Positions 33,484 to 45,678 are shown, numbered from the stretch's first letter. The stretch is 64,000 nucleotides of DNA from Plantago ovata (GCA_028274465.1 CM051457.1:59830899-59894898), one strand, 5' to 3'. Program-made: numbers and translations. The notes: generated from the letters alone by a model not told the origin.

Positions 33484-34665
33484 CTATCTCTTCTTTTTGC
33501 GGGTACTAGGCTTCCCCTTCATTGATCTCCTCTCCATGCCACGAACCTGTGAATAAGAAAGAATATAGGCTGCAAGACCACAGTAGTGAGTAGTGAAAGA
33601 AATATCAGGCGGTTCAGGTGGATCAGGTATGGCTTGCAACACGTGTTGCTTGCCATCCACTTCGATGGTGCAAGTTCTTTGGTAGATGTCCATCACGGAG
33701 CGTAGTTTGGTCGAGAACGTTTGCCCTAAGAGTATGACATCCCCCGTTCCAGGTGCAGATGCCGGCATGACTACAAAATTGGTGTATATAGATGCTTCAC
33801 CAATCTTGACCAACACATTTTTCACAACGCCCTCGGGTCTCATAAAGGATCCATCCGCCAGTTGCACAATAGCCCTTTGCTCAGATAGTTTTCCAAGGTT
33901 GCTCTTTTCAAACACATTCAAAGGGATTATGTTTGAGTAGGATCCCGTGTCTAGTGTGGCACGGACATCTTCAAGCTCACCAATCCCTACCTTAACATCG
34001 AAACTTTTAGGGAGTGGTTCGGGATCCTCTTGTTCCTCATCACTTGCGTCAGAACCAAGGTCCTTCTCTTCTTCCTCAGCCTGTAGAAGTTCTTCCTTCA
34101 TGCAACACTCGCACTTAACAACCTTTTTGATGGTGATTTCGTCAGGTACATCACCAGCCAATGTAATGGCATTCGACTTCACAGTGCTGCTAGGCAGTTT
34201 GCCTTGTTCCCTACTTGCTCCTCGGTCGATCAATTCTTGTATCTTTTGATGGGCAAGCCTAGTGCTCTCTTCCAACCTATCGAGCCTTGCCCTAGTCTTC
34301 TCAGAATCTTCTTCATAACGTTTGAGAAAACTTTGTGTGTGATCGACCATCTTTTGCAAGTTCTCCATCAGTTGAGCCGACTTCGACTTTGGTGGATCTT
34401 TCGGAGCGGGGTTTTCGTAGTGATCATTACCATAGTTTAGCCTACTACGGTCTTGGTCAGGTCCATAAGTTTGGTTAGCCGGTGCATATCCTTGATTGTT
34501 CCGGAATCCTCCTCCAAAATCCACCTCGAGGATTCCTACCGTCTTGTCCGTAGCTAACTTCTTGAGTACCGAACTCCGTAGCAAAGGATTCTTCTTCGCC
34601 TCCTCGAGCCCAGTTGCCATCATCGTATGCCAACTCCGATCTACACATATGAGCCCCATGCCCAT
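33484..34665 (-). CDS. Gag C-terminal region plus aspartic protease (element B)
   Basis: An uninterrupted 393-residue frame. The first 30 or so residues before KLATDKTVGILEVDF are probably out of register with the zinc-knuckle frame. A linker rich in Asn/Tyr/Gly follows, then a probable coiled coil (LMENLQKMVDHTQSFLKRYEED), then an acidic stretch and the retropepsin domain: VGIGELEDVRATLDTGSYSN with the catalytic DTG near residue 245, IVQLADGSFMRPEG, TNFVVMPASAPGTGDVILLG. The tail ends RSMKGKPSTRKKKR. It would process Gag; this is the best-preserved protease of the full-length elements. Separated from gag by a stop and a frame change. Confidence 0.75.
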   Translation of the reverse strand: MGMGLICVDRSWHTMMATGLEEAKKNPLLRSSVLKKLATDKTVGILEVDFGGGFRNNQGYAPANQTYGPDQDRSRLNYGNDHYENPAPKDPPKSKSAQLMENLQKMVDHTQSFLKRYEEDSEKTRARLDRLEESTRLAHQKIQELIDRGASREQGKLPSSTVKSNAITLAGDVPDEITIKKVVKCECCMKEELLQAEEEEKDLGSDASDEEQEDPEPLPKSFDVKVGIGELEDVRATLDTGSYSNIIPLNVFEKSNLGKLSEQRAIVQLADGSFMRPEGVVKNVLVKIGEASIYTNFVVMPASAPGTGDVILLGQTFSTKLRSVMDIYQRTCTIEVDGKQHVLQAIPDPPEPPDISFTTHYCGLAAYILSYSQVRGMERRSMKGKPSTRKKKR

Positions 34666-34681
34666 AATTCTTGCATATTCA

Positions 34682-35615
34682 GCATACTTCGTTCGAAACA
34701 GTTGTTCCGGTGGCGCTCTTGAGGACTTGCTTCAATTCGTTGGTAAAGCACTCGAATTGATCCCCATTACCCCTATACATAGGGGCTTCTCGAGTCGGTG
34801 GAGCTTCAGGTCCACGTCTCCTAACCATTGCTCTTGGGTCCTTGAACTGCGAACCCTTAGCAAGCCTTTCGAAAACTGCCCAGACGGCTTCTGCGGTTTC
34901 CTCCCAAATATTGCCTCGGCATTGGAAATCCACCACTTGTTGGTTCTCGAAGGTTAGTCCATTGTAGAAGTGTTGGACTAGGTCGGAAAGTTCAAAACCA
35001 TGGTGAGGGCACTTGTTCGTGAGATCTTGGAACCTCTCAAACGCGGTGTAGATGGTCTCATCATAGTCCTGCTTGAATCCAGTGATCTGCGCCTTTAGCG
35101 CGGTAGTCAAGGTGTGAGGGAAGTATTTCTCCATGAAAGCTGAAAAAACCTTCTCCCAAGTGTCCAGCGAGCCTGCTGGAAGAGAACTTAACCATGACTT
35201 GGCTCTGCCAAGTCCCATAGCAAAAACCTTCATCCTCAACTCATCCGTTGTTATGTCAGCTCCGGGTCGTGGGAGTTGGTTGACGAAATCATCGATATCC
35301 GGCAAGTACCCCATAGAACCTCGATAGTTGTTGGAATGCGTGGTTCTTGATCTCCAGATCTCGGGTTGCAGACGAAAGAACAATCGCCGGTCCCCTCATA
35401 CGATCCTTGGTGGGTTGAACCCATGCTTTCAGTGGTCTAGCTTCTGCCATTCCGTCGATTTCCTTGAAAAGAATGTGTAGAGATTCAGAGAAATCGGTTT
35501 CCTCTATTTCCTCTAGTGCGCGCCTTTCAAGTAGTCGTCTTCTTTGGTGGTAGACTCTGTCGATCTCAGCAATTGAATCAGCAAGCGGTGTTCCTGCAGA
35601 ACGTGTATGCGGCAT
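34682..35615 (-). pseudogene. gag: Athila-type Gag (element B), frameshifted
   Basis: Starts MPHTRSAGTPLADSIAEIDR at 35,615, shifts frame between about 35,290 and 35,330 (after NHAFQQLSRFYG), and continues GYLPDIDDFVNQLPRPGAD to NEVC. The Gag core is recognisable (MKVFAMGLGRAKSWLSSL, LTTALKAQITGF). The frame ends on the first Cys of the zinc knuckle: the next codon is TGA where A has Arg, then ICKNYGHG continues, so one base change (CGA to TGA would suffice) destroyed the knuckle. Not functional. Confidence 0.75.
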
Positions 35616-35763
35616 ACACTATCTGTAACAGACTAGGAAAGGTGAATTAGAAACAGACTAGGAAAGCAGTATCAGAGAGAGATTAAAAAGGAAAACTAAA
35701 ACTAGTAGAATTAGGAATCTAAAGCTGTAAATATAAAAAAATTAAACAGAAAAAAGGAGTATA

Positions 35764-35783
35764 GTCCCCGACAACGGCGCCAA
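35764..35783 (-). other. Primer-binding site, element B
   Basis: Sense TTGGCGCCGTTGTCGGGGAC, next to the LTR at 35,786. The Athila-type site. Confidence 0.8.
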
Positions 35784-35785
35784 TT

Positions 35786-37097
35786 TGATGAACCAGAATT
35801 TGTCGGGTCCCGATTCAATCAAATAATATTTGTTACTTAGCCAAAGGCAATCCACAACTACAACGAAAACCGTAGTGTAGCGGTAGAATGACTCGAGTGT
35901 CGTTCTCTCAGGACTATAACTAGCTTTATCTATTTAACAAGAGAATATAAACAGCAAACAGATAGCAAAGGGGTTTTTCTAACAGATAATGGAGATTGGT
36001 GATAGTATGATCCTTCAAAGCATAACGGGTCGATAATCATGCATAAATTCCTCGGTCTTGCATAGAGATATTTGAATCAATCTAGTGTCCTGTTGCAAAT
36101 ATTAAGCACTACGAAGATAATTGGTCTGACAAGTCAATCACTATTGTCCTATTGTGTTCCGTAATTATTCAACATTACGAAGATAAACTCGCACACAGGT
36201 CGACAAGTGTCCAATTGTGCAAAATAATTAATACAACATACGAGAATTTAGGTTGTGCCTGATCAACGAAATAAAGCAATGACACGGAGTATACTGCGCG
36301 ATATAGCCATTAGCATGATTATCTTCCCTTCGCTAAGAATTCACATACTACCACCAACGATAAGCTTAGCTACTCATAATAGGCATGCAATCAACAGAAA
36401 TCATAGAAGAAAACATATTGAAAGATATATAAAATAAGTAGATTAAACAGTAAGATACAAGTTACCGAAGGTTGTCAATCTCCGAAGAATTGCGATCCTA
36501 CGAGCTCCAATTCGCTATGAAAAAGTGTCCCCTAAGCTATGAAACTCCCAGGACAAGCCCCGGGAAGTTCCTACCTAAAACTACAGAGAGAGGTGAGAAA
36601 GTAGGTCTGGAAAGATATGATTTTCGGAGAAAACTGAGCAACTATATATAGGCCCCGAAATACTGTGGGGCGGTTCGCCCCACACGCCCGGCGGTTCGCC
36701 CGGTGTGGGGCGGTTCGCCCCAGCTGTGCGGTGGTTCGCCCGGCGGCTTTTTCGCAGAATTCCGCGTTTTCGACGCGGTTTTGGATTTCTTCCCCTTTTC
36801 GGACTCGGTTTCTAACTTCTAGTAGCCTTCTAACCTCCAGATTCGGCCCCTAGACTTCAAATCCTATCCGGAAACCTTCAGATACTCCAAATAGGCTTTT
36901 GGAACACCAATTCCTTGTCAACTTCAATATAATTGCCCGGAAATCTTCGAATTTCACCCAAAACCTGTAAAATAAAATGTAAAGGGAAACGTGACACAAT
37001 TCTAATAAAATGCATTAAAATATAACTAAATTAACATAGAGGATAGCTAAAATAGGTGAAAAAGACTCGAATGAAAGTGTAAAATACACATTCATCA
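35786..37097 (-). mobile_element. Element B 5' LTR
   Basis: 1312 bp; TATA box at 36,641-36,652 on the sense strand; GC palindromes at 36,665-36,747 with four GGCGGTTCGCC-type units (one reads GGTGGTTCGCC). Confidence 0.9.
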
Positions 37098-37102
37098 ACT
37101 AG

Positions 37103-38659
37103 GTCCAGTATTCTCAGCATCACAAGATGCGTCGTCGGATAATGTCTCTTGTGGTGTTTCAGCAACCTCTGGGACTTGAACCATTGCAGTCTTAGCAATT
37201 GGTTCTTCAGCAACTGCGGTTTCAGCAACTTCATGAATTGCTTGTTTAGCAAACACTTCAACAACATCTACTGGAGTGGCTTGCGTTTCAGCAACCACTG
37301 GAGCATCATCTGAAAGATCATTGACAATTGGAACGGACTTACGTGCCGTTGTTTTCTTTCTTGGGTAAGTCTTTGTCCGTTTCTTCTTGTGAACGGGGTC
37401 AGTTGATGACGCTGCAGTTTGAGTGTCATCATCAGCTTTCCTCTTTTACTTCTTAGATTTTTCACTGGGTGCATTGGTTTCAGCAACCGCAGTGGCTCCA
37501 GCAGCAACATTTGCAGCTGTTGCATTCTCAGCAACGGCTGTTGTACACTTACCTTGTTGATCACCATCTGCAACAGTTGCATTCATGGACTGATTTTCAG
37601 TCTCAACAACATTTGCAGCTGTTGTATACCTGTCTTGCTGACCAACACTGACAACATTTGCAGCTGTTGTCTTCTTTGACTTCTTGTCAGCAAGCTTAGG
37701 TCCATTCTGCTTGTAGAAGGCTCTTCCCACATTGCATACTGATTTCTTAATCTACAATGATTTTCTCAGCTGAATCCTGAAGTGTTCAAGGATGTAGCAT
37801 ATTTTTAATCCATACATCACTGTGAAGGTAGGTGAGACTGTGTTGTATTCAACCTTTACCTTGAACTTAGTAACACAATCAACAAGTCTGTTGAAAATGT
37901 ACTTAGCCCAGTTGAGCTCTGTTCTGTTCTCATGGATATGCATCAGCAATGGCCACCTTCTCAAGCCAACTTCGTCTATTCCTCCAACTTGGGAGTCTAA
38001 GACTTTGATTAGTAGCAGAGCTACTAGACCAAGCGAATGGCAGAGATGCTTCCTCTTTGCGTGCTTTGAGGTCCAAGTCACGGGAGCAATCTCTCCTTCT
38101 TCATCTTTTCATTTCTGACATCACTGTAGAAGGCTTCTATTTCTTCATCAGTGGCAGTGATGTCATCTTCAGTTCCAGTAGTTGGAATCTGAAAGATGTT
38201 GGCTAAATCAATCCATTTCAGGATGATTTGCACACCTTGAACTGTGGTAGAAATCAATTTTTCAGTGACTCCTTGTCCATCAGTGAGAGTTTAGATTTCT
38301 GCATTGTTGTAGAATTCCATTGTATCTAACATACTCACTTTCTCAGGGCGAGAAGTTATGAAGAAAAGAAGGCCTTGTTGATTTATCAAATTCAACGCCT
38401 CTTCATTTTCCTCATCTAGTTCTTGTTCCTAGAAGTATCTAATATACTTCTCCTTGACGAATACGCCCCATTGCATCATCTGTTCACACTTTGCATTGTC
38501 AAGATATGCAGGCGGCATGGGTCTTTCGGTGATTCTGTCATTTTTTAACACAATTTTCACTGTGTTGGTTGCCGGAATTTCAACCGGATTAGTGATTTTC
38601 CCAACACTATCAGCTTTGGACGATTTTGAGGTCTTGGAGGACTGTCTCTTTGTAGCCAT
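37103..38659 (-). pseudogene. SIRE env-like region, 5' part
   Basis: Starts MATKRQSSKTSKSSKADSVG at 38,659 and runs to the ACTAG site where element B inserted. Frames are interrupted at about 38,430, 38,290 and 38,090 and shift near 37,740 and 37,445. The opening is basic and Ser-rich. A globular part follows (MPPAYLDNAKCEQMMQWGVF; NWAKYIFNRLVDCVTKFKV), then a long Ala/Thr/Val/Glu-rich stretch made of AxxVAET-like repeats (37,700-37,100). The last part continues across element B into 28,762. Many plant copia elements of the SIRE lineage carry such a large extra ORF after pol. Function unknown; not intact. Confidence 0.5.
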
Positions 38660-39661
38660 CTCTTATATATAGCGGGAGAAATGTACGAAAAAAATAACTT
38701 TCTTTTTGACCGGAGGTACAGTGAATTCAGGGCACAGGCTGTAAAATTTGCAGAGAAAGGAAATGTGAGTTAAAGAATTTTGTCTTTCTCTAACTCTTTG
38801 TTTATATAGTATCTATGTTGTGCAAGAAGCTCAACGGTTTTGAGTTCTCAGCAAGGGTAAAACAAAGATTCATCTGCGTTAGTGGAGCCTTTGCATTAAA
38901 TGCGTAGTGGTCCACTAACAAAAACCACCAGAGCACACTTTCTCTTTGTAATATCAACCGTTAGATTAAAAACTGCTTTAAATCAATGGCCACGATTGTA
39001 TTTCATTTCATGATTAACAGCGAGTTTATCTGTGCCACGATTAACGTCACAAATCGATTTTACCTTGATTCACGGGATTTGATCCTTTTTACCCCAGCGC
39101 TAATTGCTTGCTGAAGTAAATGAGAATTGTTTCAGCGATTTTGGACAATTTGACATTGGCACTTACCTTTTTAGGTAACAAGCCTTGCATTTGATGAAAA
39201 TTCCCCCTTAATCAAATATCTCATATTTCTTTAAGTTAAAAGAGATTTCTGAGTTCCCGTCTCAGCAAATTCTTTTTATATTGAGATATACTTTGGTAAA
39301 GTCCGAGAAGTGTTCTTGCTCTTTGCTGAGTTCCTGTCTCAAGTTTTTCCTTTGATACTTGAATACTTGTTTCAGTATCTTTGACCGTCTGAATGCCCGT
39401 TTCAGGAATTCTTTAAAGTTTTTCTCTTGCTGAGTGCCCGTCTCAGCAAGTGATCAAGTTTCCTAACAAATACCCGTTTTGAAGGAATTACTTGCTGAAT
39501 GCCTGTTTCAGCAATCATGTAGTGAACTATCATTCTTTTTGAGGAAATTAGTGGAAGGGACTTTATACATGTAAGCATACTTTGGCTTGCTGAATGCCTG
39601 TTTCAGCAATCTGCCAATTGTATCCCTTACTATTGAGGTAGTTCAATCAATCCAAGGTTAT
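38660..39661 (-). other. SIRE spacer between pol and env-like ORF, with hairpin array
   Basis: No ORF. On the sense strand it includes a purine tract TTAAGGGGGAATTTTCATC at about 39,200, as expected between pol and env-like ORF in SIRE elements, and an array of TTGCTGA...TCAGCAA stem-loops at 39,243-39,620. Confidence 0.6.
39243..39620. repeat. Array of at least six TTGCTGA/TCAGCAA stem-loops
   Basis: Inverted words flank a short GTGCCCGTC-like centre at about 39,247, 39,328, 39,354 (GATACTTGA...AGTATC), 39,386, 39,428, 39,490 and 39,590. The best copies read TTGCTGA-ATGCCTGTT-TCAGCAA. Spacing is irregular (30-100 bp). Confidence 0.75.
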
Positions 39662-39666
39662 ACCTT

Positions 39667-41254
39667 TGTTAGTAATTGTAGGAAATTACCTCTAAGGTTA
39701 ATGCAACGGAATTCAAAATTTTCCTACATGGATCTTTGATTGAATGATCATTTAACATGATTCATATAAATGACTTACCCGTTATCCAGCTTCCAGCTTC
39801 CATTAATGAATGATCTAATCATAAATTTGTTCTTCAAAGGTCTTGGGTTCGAAACCCACTACTATCAATTCTTTTCTTTTGGGCTTTTAACACTTGAACC
39901 TCATTCTAAATTGGTTCAAATGCACATTCTAACTTTAATTAATTAAATCCAATTTAATCTAATTATTCTTTTCTTCTTTTATTAATTAAATCTAATTTAA
40001 TTAATTTACTTTCTAAAAGTATAAATTAATTAAGTACATTGAATTCAATTCAACTTAATTAGTTAATTCTATCAAATAGAACATTCTCAACAATATTAAA
40101 TTAAATATTTATCAATTCAATTGATATTTTATTTAATATAGTAATTAAGTCATAAATCCAATTTTAACTTAATTAATGATTTCCATCAAATTAAATGTCA
40201 TTGACAACAGTAAATAAAATCTTATCAATCCAACTGACATTTAATTTACCCTAATGCTTAATCGGGAAAATTATCACCTAGTTGTATATGACCCATAGGC
40301 CCTCACATATTAGGCAATGATCAAATCAAGGTTTCAGTGAATATTCCTAGACAATCGTCACTAGACAATACTAATATGTAAGGAACGTTTGTTGAGGAGA
40401 TACAAACTGCCTGTGATGTAGAGTACTTTGATGATACGGTCCTTTCATTCTCGAATACTAGAATGAGTCTAGAATATGGATTAGTGTCTATTCCAATTAC
40501 TCATCCATTGTCTATCAATCTTCTTAGTCGATCTAGATGATTATGTCCAAATACCATTCTGACATATATCTTTGCAGTGGGCACTGACTAATGATCGCAC
40601 TAAATATGAGATGAAGAGTATTCTCTCCTTGAATCTATTCGGAGGAATGAATCCTGATCTTGGTCCAATCACTCACACCATATGCTTCCTAATATACCCA
40701 ACACATGCCGTATCTACCCTACTTTAAGAGTGCAAGCGATGCGCATGGTCAAAGTATATTATTCCACATATGATGTAGTATTGACCTCAAGTCTAAGGAC
40801 TATTACATCACCCTACAATTCGATACTCCCATAGACACTTAAATAGAATTTACCAAATGGTTTCTCGGCTGGGTATGCCAACACTCTCCAAAGTGTTCAT
40901 GTGTCCATCATGAATAACCAAGCTATTCGCAGCAGTGAAAACTACTACATCCTCGAAGGATCTGATGCAACACATGCTAGTCTCTATCGCATCATTGATA
41001 TCCCATATCTCAATGACCATCAACTAGTGGCTAATTTTAGGACTTAAGTTCTGACATGCAAGCTCCCACTAACTTGGTGATTATCTTTAGTCCTTGGGAA
41101 CATCTTACAGAATAATTCAAACAACCAAATAATTTATTAAGTAAATGTAATGCCAATTGTATTTATGTATGATTAAATAAATACCAATAAGCTGAATGCG
41201 GTAAAGTACATATCGTCCTGAATGTTGGTTGTCTCTAGGACATATATACTTTCA
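39667..41254 (-). mobile_element. Copia 3' LTR, internally deleted
   Basis: 1588 bp. Compared with the other LTR it lacks 410 bp, the segment corresponding to 53,281-53,690; the junction is at CTTCAAAG|GTCTTGGG (39,840). It retains only the B-box half of the tRNA-like unit. Confidence 0.8.
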
Positions 41255-41270
41255 ATCTCCCACTTGGCCT
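41255..41270 (-). other. Copia polypurine tract
   Basis: Sense AGGCCAAGTGGGAGAT directly before the LTR start TGAAAGTATATATG. Confidence 0.65.
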
Positions 41271-41279
41271 AGAGTCAAT

Positions 41280-41600
41280 CACTCATGTGTATCCAACATT
41301 TAGATTCTTGGAATGGCTAACTTGTCTCTCCAAAGACAAGGTTTTGTGAAAGAATCAGCATAGTGTCCTCACGGAGAAATTACTTTATTTGTTTATGTTG
41401 CAATTTATCAGTGGTTTCCAAACCAATGATAGTGTCTCAGTAGATCCATGCTAGTATCAAAAGATCTTGGTTCCTTTGCATGTGCAATCGCATTAGTATA
41501 ATCGCAATTTCACAATTTGATTACTAACACTTGGAACTACCCCTTGTTCTTCTAAGAACCTTCTAGCATAATCATACAGGACATAGGTTGTTGAATATAT
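41280..41600 (-). pseudogene. Copia RNase H C-terminal remnant
   Basis: Translating the minus strand with frame changes gives EEQGVVPSVSNQIVKL, then DYTNAIAHAKEPRSFDT with LLRHYH, then GHYADSFTKPCL. These match, in order, the end of the copia RNase H domain (VPSAS..I.L.CDN.AIA.AKEPRS, H.LR.YH, .IADPFTKPL). Stops and indels throughout. This fixes the element as Ty1/copia and its orientation as minus. Confidence 0.6.
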
Positions 41601-43493
41601 ACATCATTAAATCTAATCTAATATGATACTATTACTAAGATGAATACAAAATTATAATTGCAATAAGTCCAATCATCACATTTATAATGAAACTTACTAC
41701 TCATATATCCAATATATATCTAAGCTAAGCTCCCACTGTTCCATGAAATCCGTTGATAATTCTAAGTCACCTTGACTGTTTGATGTATCACGTTTGTACA
41801 TTTTAGACGATGGTTGCACTATACAACATCGTGTATATGTACGGAGTTCATACTTCAATAAGACAATCTAATATTGACAGTATAACCATGTGATAATAAT
41901 AATAGATTCTCCTAGAATTCTATTATTGTTTATCAACACATTATTTATTCAAAATAGTGAATATCATGAAGAATTTGAATATTCTCTCGAACCTATCCAA
42001 CAAGGTTTCAATATGAGAATATCCTAGAAACCTTTATTCAAGCCCCCTTCATAATGAAAGTCTTGAATGACCAATATTTGACTGTTAATGTGGAAACTAT
42101 TTCATATGATGTTGGTGTCAAACATCTTCAATCATATAGATAAGAGCTTCACACAAACACTTCTAAAGATGTACATAAACATTCATCTACTTTTTGAAAT
42201 AAGTTAAACTAATTTACTTATTTCAAATGTAAATGATCAAACTCCTAGAGGCTTGCATAAGTCCACAATGGTCTTATTTGATTTGCATATCCATACATGA
42301 TTTGTATTCGACACTAAGGCCTATAACTGTGTCAAACAAACTTTAGAATAAAGTTTCTCCTCACAAAGTGGTATAGGCTTATTATCGAATATATCATGCA
42401 ATTATTAGATGCTCATGCAAGTAAAATCTTATAGGACTGGTCTATAATCCAACCAATAGATAATATATATATGTCTCCCAGACTCAACTATATAATTTTG
42501 ATTGTCCTACACTATGTAGGCATAGACTCCGTTGTTGATATAATACTTTCCTGAAAGAAACTACTACTATGTAATAATAAAACAACAATTTACTTAAGTT
42601 CTAAACTTAAGTAATCTCTAGTCCATCTCTTCGGATCTTATGGCTTTAAGCCACCTCCCAAAATCGATATCAAATATCATTTTGTTAGCTATAGGTTATA
42701 AACTCATCCCTGAGAGTATGACAGTAAATAATCGTGATCCTTCTTAAGGATTCCATACAATTCAATTTGTCACGACAATTTACTTAACCTAGGAGTTTGT
42801 TCATTTGCGTTCGAACTCGTTTAATTATCTTGAATGTTATGAGGCACTCTAATATTGGGACACCCAATAAATTATATTGATCAAGGTAACACTCAAATGC
42901 TAACCTTGCTACGAGGAATGTGCAACCTTTAAATTGCACTATTTCAACTTATGGGAATAACTTATTCATAAATAGATTACTCTCCAAATGCTTTCATTAG
43001 CTTATGGGCATTACCAAGTAACTTACTCCTACTAACCTCAAGCACTGTTGACTCTTCCTCTGAATCTTTGTCATGGTTAAATGACAAGTTATCAGCCTCA
43101 TTAGTTAATTTGTGGTCTTGAAACCATTTCAAACATTGTAGTCATATCTAATTCATTCCTTGTGAACTCCAAGTTTTAAAAGAATAACATGTGTAAAGAA
43201 ACAACATGCAATTTGTCTCTTATAAATATAGAGATAAAGTTCCACAAATTAACACATTCTAAAATCCTATTAATCATGAAGAACTTTAATACATATATGG
43301 GACAACCCCATATTCAACTATGTAATAAAGAATCTTACAACATAACTATTATGTGTCTCTAAGACAGATTTAGTACGGATATAATTAGGATACATATTGA
43401 GCTTCAATTGCACGTGTAACAAAGTATATGGGTTAATCTATGTCGAACATAGCATTTCCATTTCAATGGAACCCATCATGGGAGATTAACCAT
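41601..43493 (-). other. Eroded copia interior (pol side)
   Basis: No frame above 60 codons. By position it is the remains of reverse transcriptase and RNase H coding sequence, but I cannot align it by eye. Confidence 0.4.
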
Positions 43494-44737
43494 TGATCAA
43501 CATAGGATTGTCAGGTCCCAATTAATCAAATAAATTTGTATATAGCCAAAGGCAATTCACAACTACAACGAAAACCATAGTGTAGCAGTAGAATAACCTC
43601 GAGTGTCGATCTCTAAGGACTATAACTAGCTTTATCTAATTTAACTTGAGAATATAAAATCAACAGACGACTTAGCAAAGGTTTTTCTTAACAGATAATG
43701 GAGATTGGTGATAGTATGGTCATTCAAAGCATAACGGGTTAATAATCATGCATAAATTCCTCGGTCTTGCATGGAGATCTTTGATCAATGAATTGTCCAG
43801 TTGTAATTATTCAACACTACGAAGATATAGATTTAGATAGATCAAAAGATCAATGAATTGTCCAATTGTGTTCGATAATTATTCAACAATACGAAGATAG
43901 TGATTTAGATAGATCAAAGAAATAAAGCAATAACTCAGAGTATAATGCGCGATATAGCCATTAGCAGAATTATCAACCTTTCGCTAAGAAATCACATACT
44001 ATCACCAACAAGAAGTTTAGCTACTCATAGTTGTCATGCAATCAACAGAAATCATACCACGAATGAATGAAAACATGATGAAAGATATATAAAAATAAGT
44101 AGAAAAACTGTAAGATACAATGTTACCGAAGGTTGTCAATCTCCGAAGAATCGCGATCTTACAAGCTCCAAACTGCTAAGAAAAAGTATATCCTAAGCTA
44201 AGAACCCCCAGAACAGGCTCTGGGGAATTCCTACCTAAAACTACAGAGAAAGGTGAGAGAAAAGGTCTGGAAAAGTATGAAAATGGAGAAAAACTGAGGA
44301 AACTATATATAGGCTTCGAATTGTGTGGGGCGAAGGGCCCCACACACCGGGCGATTCGCCTGGTGTGGGGCAATTCGCCCGGGAGGTTTTTTCGGCCAGA
44401 TATGCATTTTCGACGCGTTTTTGGATTTCTTCCCCTTTTCGGACTCGGTTTCTGACTTCTAGTGACCTTCTAACCTCCAGATTTGACCCCTAGACTTCAA
44501 ATCCTATCCGAAATCTTTCAGATACTCCAATTAGGCTTCTGGAACACCAATTCCTTATCAACTTCAATATAATTGCCCGGAAAACCTCGTTTTTCAACCA
44601 AAACCTGTAAAATAAAAACTAAAGGGAAACGTGACACTATTCTAATAAAATTCACTAAAATATAGCTAAATTAACATAGAGGATAGCTAAAATAGGTGAA
44701 AAAGACTCAAATGAAAGTGTAAAATACACATTCATCA
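43494..44737 (-). mobile_element. Element C 3' LTR
   Basis: Sense TATA box at 44,302-44,312; GC palindromes at 44,325-44,385 (GTGTGGGGC...GGGCCCCACAC, GGGCGATTCGCCTGG). Confidence 0.9.
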
Positions 44738-44756
44738 AACTCCCCAAACCGAACCT

Positions 44757-44774
44757 TTGCTTGTCCTCAAACAA
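44757..44774 (-). ncRNA. Polypurine-tract hairpin (element C)
   Basis: Sense TTGTTTG-AGGA-CAAGCAA; one C-to-T change turns a G-C pair into G-U, so the stem is kept. Confidence 0.55.
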
Positions 44775-45541
44775 CTAAGCTAGACTCAAATGCAAAAAAC
44801 AATGCAACACAAAAAATGGAGTCTCATGCCAAATAAAGTGAACTATTCTACCGAATCTATCAAAAAACATATGAACAAAAACCATACAAGTCATAACATG
44901 AATATAGGTTGAAGAATGCCTCGATTGACTCATACACATTCACATAAGCACTTATGTCAAGACATGATAGTCTCTCGTAACATTCTCTACCTGGACCTAG
45001 TCAGTGACGACGTAATGAAACATGTTAAGATACGAATGATTGTCCCGTGCCTATGAAGCTGAGGACTTACTGCTGTTCACCAAGTTAAGACTTTTCCTCA
45101 AAGAGGTCGAACCAGTACTGGCTCTCATCAAACGAAGGAGGGTTCCCTATAAAAGATAACACTCCCCTATTCTACCCATCTCTCAAGCAAAGCCTTAAAA
45201 TTTTCACCACTTCCTGAATGGCAGGACGAGGGTGGTCTAGAACAGATGACACTCAAAAACAAAAGAAAAGATAGAAAATTACAACACGATTACGAACATT
45301 ACAAGAATTGGAAAATGAGACACAACACTTTGCTAAACTGCTATTCGGCTTTCTTTTTTGGACCCTTCTTTGCTTTTTTGGGGTCTTTTTTCTTTTTTTC
45401 TTTTTTTTTTCTTTTCCAGATTCTTTTTCTTTCTTTTTTTTTATTTTTTTCTGGAATTTTTTCTCTTTTTTTTCGATTTTTTTTTAGCCAGCAGTAGCAT
45501 AACGAAAAGAGAAACAAAATGACTCACAAACGACTTCCCCA

Positions 45542-45563
45542 AACCTATTCGAAAGAATAGGTT
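45542..45563 (-). ncRNA. AACCTATTC hairpin, C copy 1
   Basis: Perfect 9-bp stem, loop GAAA on the plus strand, adjoining CTTCCCC. Confidence 0.55.
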
Positions 45564-45656
45564 GGAGTACAAAATTTACGAGAAAGAAAAAATAAACTCA
45601 CAAGACAGAAATAAAAAACGAAAAACAAGTCTAATGATAGTGTAACCCCCTCCCCA

Positions 45657-45678
45657 AACCTATTCAGAAGAATAGGTT
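45657..45678 (-). ncRNA. AACCTATTC hairpin, C copy 2
   Basis: Perfect 9-bp stem, loop AGAA on the plus strand, adjoining CCCCCTCCCC. Confidence 0.55.

Larger units (their letters stand above)
28768..37097 (-). mobile_element. Element B: complete Athila-type gag-protease element
   Basis: LTRs at 28,768-30,059 and 35,786-37,097 with TGATGA...TTCATCA borders are flanked by perfect ACTAG duplications (28,763-28,767; 37,098-37,102). It inserted into the env-like region of the SIRE-like element. Sense order from the right: PBS, gag, protease, conserved hairpin, palindrome cluster, intron-like leader, decayed ORF2, two AACCTATTC hairpins, a purine tract, the polypurine-tract hairpin. No polymerase genes. 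The 20-bp LTR length difference comes from the GC palindrome cluster. Confidence 0.9.

Noticed and set aside
39243..39620. CRISPR-like array of short repeats
   Set aside because: Spacing is irregular, the repeats are imperfect inverted pairs, and the context is a plant retroelement.
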